The notes under the pieces were generated by a model. The model was not told the origin of the DNA, made no database searches, and worked only from the letters and a program-made list of their open reading frames with translations. The position numbers were made by a program, and so were the translations under genes. From contig CAIRMR010000056.1 in assembly GCA_903879715.1 (NCBI GenBank), positions 58,900-122,899 on the forward strand: 64,000 bases of DNA. Direction: 5' to 3'. The number at the start of each line of letters is the position of its first letter. Positions within the stretch are counted from its first letter, which is position 1. Shown here piece by piece: positions 55,236 through 63,587 of the stretch. The DNA comes from an uncultured Bacteroidales bacterium. Its GTDB lineage: Bacteria; Bacteroidota; Bacteroidia; Bacteroidales; UBA4417.

Positions 55236-55337
55236 ACCACATAGGCATAACTTGTCCCGCCTTGGCGGGATAGGTCACAATAGGAAAATACATAGAATTC
55301 TTTGTGAAATCTATGTGTTCTAATGTGCCTATGTGGT
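55236..55337. repeat. 102-bp element with terminal inverted repeats (ACCACATAGGCA)
   Basis: ACCACATAGGCA (55236-55247) is repeated inverted at 55326-55337. Inside are CCCGCC-tt-GGCGGG (55256-55269) and ACATAG/CTATGT (55290-55295, 55311-55316), so it can fold as a nested structure. It fills the only gap over 100 bases between array genes after 40 kb. Non-coding. Confidence 0.7.
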
Positions 55338-55352
55338 AAAAATCCTTCTGTC

Positions 55353-57227
55353 ATGAAAATGAAATCCTTTTTAAGCCTTTTGCTCATACTGAGCCTATGC
55401 CCTCATCTCAATGCCCAAATCATTTATGTTGATGCCGATAACTCTACTGGTGTTGAGAACGGAAGTGCTGCGAATCCTTACAACACGATCGAAGAAGGAT
55501 TGGCTATAATTCAGAGCCAGGATACTCTCCTTATAGCCAACGGGACATACTCAAAGCATTCCTTTCTGATCTCAAAATGTATTGCCATAACAGGTGAAAG
55601 CCAGGAATCCACCATAGTTGAGGGTGATTTTGTCTTGTCATCAAGTCTTGATACACTGCCTGTCAGCATCAGCCAGCTCTATTGTAAAAATGTCAGGTGC
55701 AGCGACAGCGGTTCAACCAGTACTCCCCTGATTATAAGAGATTGCAAATTACAGAGCTTTCAGGATACAACCAACTCTGTCGCTTCTACAGGCAGTATCC
55801 TGTTCGAAAATAATACTGTCATCAAAAGTATTTTCATTGCAAACGCATCCTGTCGTGGCTCGAGGGAAATTGCGGATTGTGAAACCGGGGGCGATGTTAC
55901 AGTCAGTTCTGTAAGTTCTAAAGGAAATATCAGGATAACTGACAATCAAGTCAATGGAAACATATGGATTAAAACGGTTTCGAGGGCGGATACCATTTTC
56001 ATCGACTCAAATTCCATATCCGACAGCCTGGTCATTCTGTCAGTATCTGCACGGCCAAATAGCATAACAGATAATGTGATTGGTAAAGGATTGAGGATTA
56101 CCGCTGTTTCAAGCAGTGGTAATTTTATTCTGGATAATCAGGTAACCCGTGGTTCGATAAAAGGTTCATTCGTGGCTGCCAGTCCGGTTCTGATAGATGG
56201 TAACGAATTGCTTAATGGCGGTATCTCCTTCAGCAGTCGTTCTGCCAACGTAGCAATAACCAATAATGTTGTCAATTCGGATGGTTCGGTCAGCGGGATC
56301 AAATTGACAACTGTATCAGGGGGCATTATTAGCCGGAATAAAATAAGGCTCCCGTATCTGCCGCCAACAGGTCAGTCAACAGGGGTGGATACAAATGCGG
56401 TGAGTGCTATTTCAGTTAATTCCGCAGCCTTTAAAGGAATTTGGGAAAATGACCTTCAGGGAGGTTCTTATGGCATCTATCTTAAAAGTATTTCCTCGAG
56501 TGGAATTGCAAATAATAAAATAACAAGTTCACACACAGGGATTGGCCTGGCAACAATTTCATGCCGGGTCGATAGTAACACGGTTACCAATTGCATAGGC
56601 GATGGAATGATCCTGGACATATTCCCTGAAATTGGCGATACCAATTCAATACAGTTGAAATTTAATACTGTTATGAACAACGGCGGCCATGGCATTCTCG
56701 TAATACATAACGCATTATTGGGATTCAGTGGTGATTCTGCTACAGGAAACAACACTATAAAAAACAATGATGGGTATGATCTTTACCTGGAAACTCCGGC
56801 TTCGTTAACTGATACAATTTTTGCCCTGAATAATATATGGACACACTCCACCGAGGCGGAAATAAGTGAGTTTGATATTTATGATGGTAAAGATAATGAT
56901 AGCCTTGCGAGAGTTCATTTTACTCCATTCAGTGCTTCAGGGATAAATGATGCTTCTGGTATAGAGCCTAAGTTTCTCTTACGGAATGTCCCAAATCCCT
57001 TTCATGAGTCTGCTGTCATAAGTTGGCAATTGCCGGCCGGAAGTTATGTGGAGTTGAAGATTTATGATTTTCTTGGAAAAGATACACAAACACTGGCAAA
57101 AGGATACATGTTGCCTGGGAATTACCAGGTTTCTTTTAATGCATTCGGAATGCCTGCAGGAATTTATTTCTGCAAGTTGAAGGCCTGCGGAACAGTTGTT
57201 ACAAAAAAAGTTATCATTTATAAATAA
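55353..57227 (+). CDS. Right-handed beta-helix T9SS cargo protein (1)
   Basis: 624 residues from the ATG at 55353; an in-frame ATG ten codons earlier lies inside the inverted-repeat element boundary and lacks signal features. The signal peptide SFLSLLLILSLCPHLNA precedes QIIYVDADNSTGVENGS, a DUF1565-like start. Rungs of N.I..N.V type run to about residue 520, as in pectate-lyase-like parallel beta-helices. The sorting domain NVPNPFHESA to TKKVIIYK closes it. No lyase catalytic residues can be identified, so polysaccharide binding or adhesion is as likely as cleavage. Confidence 0.88.
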   Translation: MKMKSFLSLLLILSLCPHLNAQIIYVDADNSTGVENGSAANPYNTIEEGLAIIQSQDTLLIANGTYSKHSFLISKCIAITGESQESTIVEGDFVLSSSLDTLPVSISQLYCKNVRCSDSGSTSTPLIIRDCKLQSFQDTTNSVASTGSILFENNTVIKSIFIANASCRGSREIADCETGGDVTVSSVSSKGNIRITDNQVNGNIWIKTVSRADTIFIDSNSISDSLVILSVSARPNSITDNVIGKGLRITAVSSSGNFILDNQVTRGSIKGSFVAASPVLIDGNELLNGGISFSSRSANVAITNNVVNSDGSVSGIKLTTVSGGIISRNKIRLPYLPPTGQSTGVDTNAVSAISVNSAAFKGIWENDLQGGSYGIYLKSISSSGIANNKITSSHTGIGLATISCRVDSNTVTNCIGDGMILDIFPEIGDTNSIQLKFNTVMNNGGHGILVIHNALLGFSGDSATGNNTIKNNDGYDLYLETPASLTDTIFALNNIWTHSTEAEISEFDIYDGKDNDSLARVHFTPFSASGINDASGIEPKFLLRNVPNPFHESAVISWQLPAGSYVELKIYDFLGKDTQTLAKGYMLPGNYQVSFNAFGMPAGIYFCKLKACGTVVTKKVIIYK

Positions 57228-57245
57228 CGTCTTAATAACTTCAAC

Positions 57246-59042
57246 ATGAAAAAGGGAAAATATTTCACCCTGGTATCATTGATTGTCTTCAGTTTTGCGT
57301 GCAAGGCGCAATTCATTTATGTGGATGCCGGCAACACAACAGGTATTGAAGACGGAACACAGGCACACCCTTTCAATACCATAAAAGAAGGCATAAATGC
57401 TGCTATACCGGGAAATACGGTTATGATCAAACAAGGCACTTACGTACCCGATGAATCCTGGTCGGGTAATAACCATACTCTTTACCTGAAAGCTGGCGTT
57501 AAACTTATCGGCGAAAGTCGCGACAATACGATTATCTCGGGCATTATCGTTGATCAGCAGGCAAGTAACCTGTCAATCGGACTCGAAAAACTGAAATTTG
57601 ATGAATTTCATTTTATCAGACCTACCCATGCCGGGCCTTTCACTGACTTGAATACGATCCGTCATTGTTCCTCAACGTTGATCAGCCTGGGTTTTGGAGC
57701 AGGAATACCTGTAAATGACACTACTCCCGGCTCTAACAATGGATTTCAGGTTGAAGAAAACGATCTTGGGACAGACGGAATCATTGAATTCAAGCAGGGA
57801 GCAGGTGCTTCTGACCTGAAAGTGCTAGGTAATAAATGTGGTTATGTATATATCAAATCCGGAGGTGGCTACAAATACACAATCGATAGCAATGATGTCC
57901 AGTATGGTATATTCGACAAATCAGCTTCAAATAAAACAGCCATTTCCAATAACCGGGTTTACAATGGCACTATCAGTGATCTGAGCGGCGGCAATCAATA
58001 TGGAGTTGAGGACGAATTCATCGAAAATAATACCATAACAGCGAATGAAAACTCTCCTGCTTTTATCGATGAAGATTACAAAGCAGGGATTACAGTAAAA
58101 TCGCGCTCTGCAACCATCCGGAACAATGTGATCACATGCACAGGCCATGTTTCCGGGATACGTTCAAGCGCCGGTGCTCCGCTGCATATCATCAATAACA
58201 CAATTACTATCGATGAAGTGCTGGCTCCCGATCCTGATCCTTATGAAGGAACATCCGGAATTTTCAATTATTCCGGTTGGGGGTATGTGACCGGGAATAA
58301 AATACACGGCGGGAATATGGGGTATTACAGCAAAGCCGGTACTGCTCTTTTTGCTGATAATGTGATAGAGAAGGCCTATACTGGATTTTATAGCATGGGC
58401 GCTGAAGTGGTCCATCACAATACCATTGCAAATTGCAAAGGGGACGGGATGATCCTGGATGGATTGCGGGGTCCTCTATATTCCAATACGATAAAGAATA
58501 ATGCAGGCTCAGGAATCCGGATTTTACGCATGCCAATTGACCTTGGTGGAGGAAAGGATAAAAGCCCGGGATTGAATGAGATAACCGGAAATGGAAATTT
58601 TGACCTGTTTATTGAAAAAACCAGTATCCAGTTCCCTGTTCTTTATGCGTGGTATAATGTTTGGGATCATACCGATACTCTTGAAATTATGCAATACGAT
58701 ATCCGTGATGGAAATGATTCCACAGGGCTGGTAAGGGTTTCTTTTACTCCTGCCGGATATTTGGGTATTGATAAAGCGTTATCCAATAACGTCCTGAAGA
58801 TTTCTCCAAATCCACTTTCTCAATCTGCATCCATTACCTGGGTATTAAAAAAAAGAAGTTTTATTTCGCTGAAAATTCTTGATTTTACTGGGAAGGTGAT
58901 CAAAATACTGGTTGATGAGCAATTTGATTCCGGCGAACATCAGGTGGTTTTTGATGCATCAAACCTGCCTGCCGGGATTTATTTTTGCCAACTTCAGACA
59001 AATGGCACCATAGATACTAAGAAGATATTGGTTTGCAGGTAA
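57246..59042 (+). CDS. Right-handed beta-helix T9SS cargo protein (2)
   Basis: 598 residues. Signal peptide MKKGKYFTLVSLIVFSFACKA, then QFIYVDAGNTTGIEDGTQAHPF, parallel to the previous protein. Beta-helix rungs with ENN.I and NN.I.. patterns cover most of the chain; both paralogues share NTI.NC.GDGMILD near the end of the helix. The sorting domain is diverged (KISPNPLSQSA, IKILVDEQFDSGEHQV) and ends TKKILVCR. Last gene of the array. Confidence 0.88.
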   Translation: MKKGKYFTLVSLIVFSFACKAQFIYVDAGNTTGIEDGTQAHPFNTIKEGINAAIPGNTVMIKQGTYVPDESWSGNNHTLYLKAGVKLIGESRDNTIISGIIVDQQASNLSIGLEKLKFDEFHFIRPTHAGPFTDLNTIRHCSSTLISLGFGAGIPVNDTTPGSNNGFQVEENDLGTDGIIEFKQGAGASDLKVLGNKCGYVYIKSGGGYKYTIDSNDVQYGIFDKSASNKTAISNNRVYNGTISDLSGGNQYGVEDEFIENNTITANENSPAFIDEDYKAGITVKSRSATIRNNVITCTGHVSGIRSSAGAPLHIINNTITIDEVLAPDPDPYEGTSGIFNYSGWGYVTGNKIHGGNMGYYSKAGTALFADNVIEKAYTGFYSMGAEVVHHNTIANCKGDGMILDGLRGPLYSNTIKNNAGSGIRILRMPIDLGGGKDKSPGLNEITGNGNFDLFIEKTSIQFPVLYAWYNVWDHTDTLEIMQYDIRDGNDSTGLVRVSFTPAGYLGIDKALSNNVLKISPNPLSQSASITWVLKKRSFISLKILDFTGKVIKILVDEQFDSGEHQVVFDASNLPAGIYFCQLQTNGTIDTKKILVCR

Positions 59043-59075
59043 ATGAAATCAGTAGATTCATTCCCGGTGTTCGCT

Positions 59076-59108
59076 ATTCACGGGGTCACTCGAAGTCACC
59101 CCGTGAAT
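59076..59108. terminator. Hairpin between convergent genes
   Basis: ATTCACGGGGT (59076-59086) pairs with ACCCCGTGAAT (59098-59108), with an extra ACT/AGT pair inside. It lies after the last array gene and before the end of the minus-strand peptidase gene. No strong T-run follows on either strand, so it may terminate weakly or be a repeat element. Confidence 0.4.
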
Positions 59109-59160
59109 AATTCGGGATATGGTCGTGATGCGACACCAAACCACGCCCCGGCTTATCAAT

Positions 59161-60804
59161 CTATTCCTGGTTATTTGTATACTTTGTAATAATCGAATTT
59201 CTCAGCCCAATATACATCTCAGTTACTTTATTCATTAAGCCATTGGAATAAGCAGTCAGGTATTCCTGCGAATCTTTTGGGCTTTTCTTGTATAGCTTTT
59301 GTGCCTCCAGTTCAATTTGGGCTTGTTTTGTAAACATTTCATTCTCAAATGGATTCCTGGCGTCTTGCACATCTTTACTGATTTCCTGGAATTTCAGGTT
59401 GGCAAGGTTATCCACAAAATCAATTGCCCAGCGTGCCGATTTCTCATCGTATTTATTCGGATCGTAAATGTTGTAGGTTTCGGCTACCAAAAGGTTCCCG
59501 GCGTAAATAGGAACATACGGGCTGAAATACGGATTGTCCAGATAAACCCAGTAAACTCCGCCTATTTCATTCGGCAACCAGCCGCGAAGCTGACAAATCA
59601 TCCCGTAATGGCCGCGATGGCGGGCAACCGGTCGACGGTAAGTCTGTTTGAGAAGCTTGCGCATATCGCTTCCCGGAAACGGAGTTGCTAACGGACTTTT
59701 TACATAGTTTCCTTTTCCATCGGGTACCAGCCATTCGGGATAGGATGTCATATCATAAATCGTTCCTTCGAAAGTAGAACGCTGAAAAGCAATCAGGTCC
59801 TGCACTGATATTTTCTTCTCAGGCATGGCCGAAAAAGGATAAAGCGAGAGCGGCTCAACAACCTGGTAGTAAGGCTGCATTCCTTTAAACGGGTTGGCGG
59901 GATCGAGAAAACGGCTCGGCCATTTTTTGAGATTTGGTGTAAAAGTCTGGTAAAACAACCAGAATCTGCTGGTTGCATATTCTTCAGGTAAAGGAGTGTA
60001 GGCCTCCTGCCAGATAAAAGGTTTTCCCGAAGCAGGACTGTACCAGCCGCGGTCAATAGCTTCCTGCATATAATTTGCCGAAACCATAAAATTCTTTTTG
60101 TCGGCAACGATGATTTCCTTGATAATGCTCCAGTTTGGTATCATGGCTGCCTGGTCGTCGCCCATGCGCTGTGCAGCCCATATTGCGCCGGGTTTACCGC
60201 TTTCAGGAGTCCAGCCAGGTCCTACTCCGAAAACTTCAAAAACCCAGGCTTCTTCCGTATCTGCAATTACGAGTGTTTCGGAACCATCACCCGACGAAGG
60301 CAAAAAGCCATATTTTATCATCAGTTCGCCTATAAAACGGGTCGCTTCACTGGCTTTTTTATAACGCTGCAGCGCAAAAATCATCGCTTGTTCAATGGTC
60401 ATGATCTGCTTGCCGGTTTCCAGGGTAACAATCAACTCATCTCTTTGTGCCGTCGTACTCTCGGCAATGCCTAACTGATATTCATTTATATGCGAGTAAG
60501 CCGACTGGAAATAAGCATATGTTTTTTCAACCTGCGGGATATAGCCGATTATTTTTCCATCATCATCCAGGGCCCTGTCAGCATCCTGGATTCCCCAATA
60601 TACAGGCGCTTTTTCGCCGGGCTTAAAAGTTTTTGCCTGAACACGGAATATCCTTGAATCAGGTCCGGTATCGGTATGCGAAATCAGTACCGAGCCATCG
60701 GCGGTTGCTTTTTTGCCCGCCACAATTACTGTGCATGCGATACTATCTGAAAATTGGTATGACATTAGCATTAATAAAAGCAGAAAGCGTTTTGTGATTT
60801 TCAT
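59161..60804 (-). CDS. C69-family dipeptidase (PepD-like Ntn hydrolase)
   Basis: 547 residues from the ATG at 60804, selected because it opens a signal peptide; the frame runs 26 codons further without one. Cleavage would place the Cys of SIACTVIVAGKKATADGS at the new N-terminus, which is the catalytic residue of the C69 family. The segment VLISHTDTGPD is the conserved block after it. Such enzymes cleave dipeptides and are often exported in Bacteroidota. The gene stands alone, divergent from tatC. Confidence 0.9.
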   Translation of the reverse strand: MKITKRFLLLLMLMSYQFSDSIACTVIVAGKKATADGSVLISHTDTGPDSRIFRVQAKTFKPGEKAPVYWGIQDADRALDDDGKIIGYIPQVEKTYAYFQSAYSHINEYQLGIAESTTAQRDELIVTLETGKQIMTIEQAMIFALQRYKKASEATRFIGELMIKYGFLPSSGDGSETLVIADTEEAWVFEVFGVGPGWTPESGKPGAIWAAQRMGDDQAAMIPNWSIIKEIIVADKKNFMVSANYMQEAIDRGWYSPASGKPFIWQEAYTPLPEEYATSRFWLFYQTFTPNLKKWPSRFLDPANPFKGMQPYYQVVEPLSLYPFSAMPEKKISVQDLIAFQRSTFEGTIYDMTSYPEWLVPDGKGNYVKSPLATPFPGSDMRKLLKQTYRRPVARHRGHYGMICQLRGWLPNEIGGVYWVYLDNPYFSPYVPIYAGNLLVAETYNIYDPNKYDEKSARWAIDFVDNLANLKFQEISKDVQDARNPFENEMFTKQAQIELEAQKLYKKSPKDSQEYLTAYSNGLMNKVTEMYIGLRNSIITKYTNNQE

Positions 60805-60841
60805 AAGTGAAATGAATTTGAACCTGTTTACTAAATTTGTC

Positions 60842-60849
60842 CAAAGATA
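60842..60849 (-). promoter_or_regulatory. Candidate -7 promoter element of the C69 peptidase gene
   Basis: Minus-strand TATCTTTG matches TAnnTTTG and lies about 38 bases before the peptidase start. -33 element not evident. Confidence 0.45.
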
Positions 60850-60903
60850 GATAAACATTGCAACCTGAAAAGTTAAGCGCAATTAAAGTCAAATAAAAAT
60901 CCC

Positions 60904-60911
60904 TATTTTTG
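60904..60911 (+). promoter_or_regulatory. Candidate -7 promoter element of tatC
   Basis: TATTTTTG matches TAnnTTTG, 20 bases before the TTG start of tatC. If the real start is the ATG at 60988, the leader would be about 70 bases. Confidence 0.4.
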
Positions 60912-60930
60912 CCATTCTTATTTTTATCTC

Positions 60931-61794
60931 TTGGCAGCACTTCTTAAAAAAAATAATCAGGTTAAAGACGAGGACCCCGAAAAGGAAATGACTTTCTGGG
61001 ATCATCTTACCGAATTGCGCAAAAGGCTGGTTCGCATGGTTCTTGCATGGATTGTTATGACCGTTGTGGCTTTTGCCAACAGTCGTTTCATTTTTGATGA
61101 AATTCTGCTTGCTCCAAAGGATACCACCTTTGTTACCTATAAATGGCTTTGCAAACTTGGTGAATTAATCCACGTTGACAGTCTTTGCCTGCCTCCGATG
61201 TCGCTGACAATAATTAATCTGAACCTTTCCGGCCAGTTTATGACTGATATGACTGTATCAATGTTTGCTGGTCTGATCCTTGCTTTTCCTATTATCATTT
61301 TTCAGTTGTGGCAGTTTGTTATGCCTGCTTTATATATTACAGAGCGCAAGTACGCACGTCAGGCTGTTTTTGTAATGTCACTTCTGTTTATTATTGGAAT
61401 CTTATTCAGTTACTATTTCATGGTTCCCTGGACCCTCAATTTTCTTGGTACTTACCAGGTAAGTTCGTCGGTTGCGAATCAGATTTCACTTTCTTCCTAC
61501 ATCAGCACTGTTACCACAACTATTCTTTCTGTCGGAATTGTTTTTGAATTACCGGTTGTTGTATATGTGCTTTCGAAAATAGGAATTGTAACCCCTGATT
61601 TTTTAAAAAAGAACCGTAAATATGCATTTGTTATTATTCTTATTTTAGCTGCTATTATTACGCCACCTGATGTTTTCAGCCAGCTTATGGTTACCATTCC
61701 ATTATACAGTCTGTACGAAATTGGTATTCTGGTTTCCAAACGGGTTTCCCCGAAACCTGATCCCGAGGATGCTGATGATGAGGATGAAGAATAG
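60931..61794 (+). CDS. tatC: Twin-arginine translocase subunit TatC
   Basis: 287 residues with six membrane segments. FWDHLTELRKRLVR near residues 22-35 is the conserved TatC N-terminal motif, and FELPVVVYVLSKIGIV and IITPPDVFSQ are family blocks. An acidic tail (PEDADDEDEE) ends it. TatC recognises twin-arginine signals such as that of the Mo enzyme and perhaps the Rieske anchor in this window. The frame starts with TTG; an in-frame ATG at 60988 (before TFWDHL) preceded by AAAGGAA is an alternative start. No tatA is adjacent. Confidence 0.92.
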   Translation: MAALLKKNNQVKDEDPEKEMTFWDHLTELRKRLVRMVLAWIVMTVVAFANSRFIFDEILLAPKDTTFVTYKWLCKLGELIHVDSLCLPPMSLTIINLNLSGQFMTDMTVSMFAGLILAFPIIIFQLWQFVMPALYITERKYARQAVFVMSLLFIIGILFSYYFMVPWTLNFLGTYQVSSSVANQISLSSYISTVTTTILSVGIVFELPVVVYVLSKIGIVTPDFLKKNRKYAFVIILILAAIITPPDVFSQLMVTIPLYSLYEIGILVSKRVSPKPDPEDADDEDEE

Positions 61795-62001
61795 GTCATC
61801 ACGATTTATAAAATGTAAATTTCATTGACATTACACCTGTAGTTTTCACAACTTCCAGACTACATCAAGGACCTCGTACATCCGACATCCGACATCTTTC
61901 TTCATTTTCCCTGATTTTTTCAAAAAACATTCATTCTTTGTAACCTCACCGCAAACCTTGCGTCACATGCTTAAACAAAAACAATTTTAAAGCCTAAAGT
62001 C

Positions 62002-62502
62002 ATGGAAAAGAATAAACGTTTGTATCGTTCAGCTAAGAGCAAAGTTTTTGGTGGTGTAGCAGGTGGAATAGCCGAGTACTTCGACATCGATCCGATAATA
62101 ATCCGGTTGTTATTTGTAATCATAGCTTTTGCCGGCGGAGGTGGAGCCATTGTTTACCTGATCTTATGGATTGCACTGCCTCTTGAGCCTATTACTCCTT
62201 TTACTATGAATATGGGTTCAGGTGAACCTTTTAATGCCGGAAATCCTGGTGAACAGTCAACTACTGATTTCAGCACTGGGACCTCAAGTACTTCCAATCC
62301 TTTCGAAATACCCGTAAAACCCGAAAACCGCAACGGGCTTATCGGTGGGATAGTACTCATTTCGTTGGGTGTGATTTTCCTGGCTAACAGGTTTATTCCC
62401 AACATTAATTTCCACGATTTGTGGCCACTTGCCCTGGTAATATTAGGAGGCGTGCTTATCGCTACCAGTTTGGCAGAACATAAAAGCAGTAAAAAAGAAT
62501 AA
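62002..62502 (+). CDS. PspC-domain membrane protein
   Basis: 166 residues. The PspC domain occupies residues ~5-65 (LYRSAKSKVFGGVAGGIAEYFDIDP, then a membrane helix). A linker rich in Ser/Thr/Asn is followed by a C-terminal pair of helices (GGIVLISLGVIFLANRF, LWPLALVILGG) of the DUF5668/LiaI-like type. PspC proteins take part in envelope-stress sensing. It is 56 bases ahead of the LiaF-like gene with which it shares this C-terminal segment. Confidence 0.88.
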   Translation: MEKNKRLYRSAKSKVFGGVAGGIAEYFDIDPIIIRLLFVIIAFAGGGGAIVYLILWIALPLEPITPFTMNMGSGEPFNAGNPGEQSTTDFSTGTSSTSNPFEIPVKPENRNGLIGGIVLISLGVIFLANRFIPNINFHDLWPLALVILGGVLIATSLAEHKSSKKE

Positions 62503-62558
62503 TGCATCTTCCGCATTCAGTTTCATAAGATTATTCTAACAAATAAAAACCGAACACT

Positions 62559-63485
62559 ATGAGCTACCGTAAAATATTCTGGGGAATTCTGCTGGTTATA
62601 ATTGGCATCCTTTTTATTCTCAAAAATACCGGCGTATTATTTTTCAGCTGGCACACTATTTGGCACTTATGGCCTGTAATACTTATCCTTTGGGGTATAT
62701 CACTTATCCCGGTAAAGGACTGGATCAAACTGGTGCTTTCACTTCTTACTGTGGTTATCACATTCTTTGCCATGCAGCAATATGGTCCGAAAGATAACCA
62801 TAACTGGAACTGGGAATGGAACGACAATAATAATCGTGATAACGATGATGAAGATTCCACTACCGTTTATAATAATGTGATGTCCGAAGACTTTGATACA
62901 CTTACCAAATTCGCCGAGCTTAAACTTAATATCGGGGTTGGTAAATTTACAATCAACGACACTACCAACATGCTTATCGAAGTTAAACATGACAACGATA
63001 ATGCAAATTACTCAATGACGGCTAAAGCTGAGGATAGTCTTACAATAATTGATCTTTCGCTCGAAAAAGGCGAATTCAATGATGGCAAAGTAAGTAACAA
63101 TGTGAATCTGAAACTGAATACTAACCCGATCTGGGACCTGGATATGAATGTTGGCGCTGCCGAAGTTAAATTTGATCTTTCCGGTTTCAAAACACGTAAC
63201 CTGAAAATTCAGGGCGGAGCTTCGGATATTGATCTGAAAATCGGAGCAGCAGTTCCGCTTACTGATGTAAAATTAGAAGCCGGTGCGGCATCTATCATGA
63301 TACGGGTGCCTGAAAGTGCCGGTTGTGAAATTATTTCAAACACTTTTATGGCCAGCAAGAATTTTAAAGGTTTTACAAAAGTCGGGAAGCAAAAATACCA
63401 GACACCCAATTTTGCTTCAAGTACCAACAAGATTATGATTGATCTCCAGGCAGGAGTTGCCAGGGTTGATGTGGTAAGATATTAA
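62559..63485 (+). CDS. LiaF-like/DUF5668 membrane protein with toastrack beta domain
   Basis: 308 residues. Residues ~5-75 hold membrane helices (FWGILLVIIGILFILKNTG, LWPVILILWGI) of the LiaI-LiaF type. A polar, Asn/Asp-rich linker (DNNNRDNDDEDS) leads to a beta-sheet C-terminal half (FAELKLNIGVGKF, GAAEVKFDLSGF, GGASDIDLKIGA), the repeated strands of the LiaF/toastrack fold. In Firmicutes LiaF restrains a cell-envelope stress kinase; no kinase is visible here. Likely co-expressed with the PspC gene. Confidence 0.87.
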   Translation: MSYRKIFWGILLVIIGILFILKNTGVLFFSWHTIWHLWPVILILWGISLIPVKDWIKLVLSLLTVVITFFAMQQYGPKDNHNWNWEWNDNNNRDNDDEDSTTVYNNVMSEDFDTLTKFAELKLNIGVGKFTINDTTNMLIEVKHDNDNANYSMTAKAEDSLTIIDLSLEKGEFNDGKVSNNVNLKLNTNPIWDLDMNVGAAEVKFDLSGFKTRNLKIQGGASDIDLKIGAAVPLTDVKLEAGAASIMIRVPESAGCEIISNTFMASKNFKGFTKVGKQKYQTPNFASSTNKIMIDLQAGVARVDVVRY

Positions 63486-63503
63486 TCAGGATATTAAAAT
63501 ATT

Positions 63504-63567
63504 GAAAGGTTTGCAGGTTTTTGGGGTTTGACCGTTCTCAGAGGCTTTGCAAACCTTTCTTTTTTTT
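63504..63567 (+). terminator. Intrinsic terminator of the PspC/LiaF-like operon
   Basis: GAAAGGTTTGCA (63504-63515) pairs with TGCAAACCTTTC (63548-63559) and is followed by eight T residues. The loop is long (32 bases) but the perfect 12-bp stem and T-run make termination likely. Confidence 0.75.
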
Positions 63568-63587
63568 GAACAACTGATTTCAAAAAA

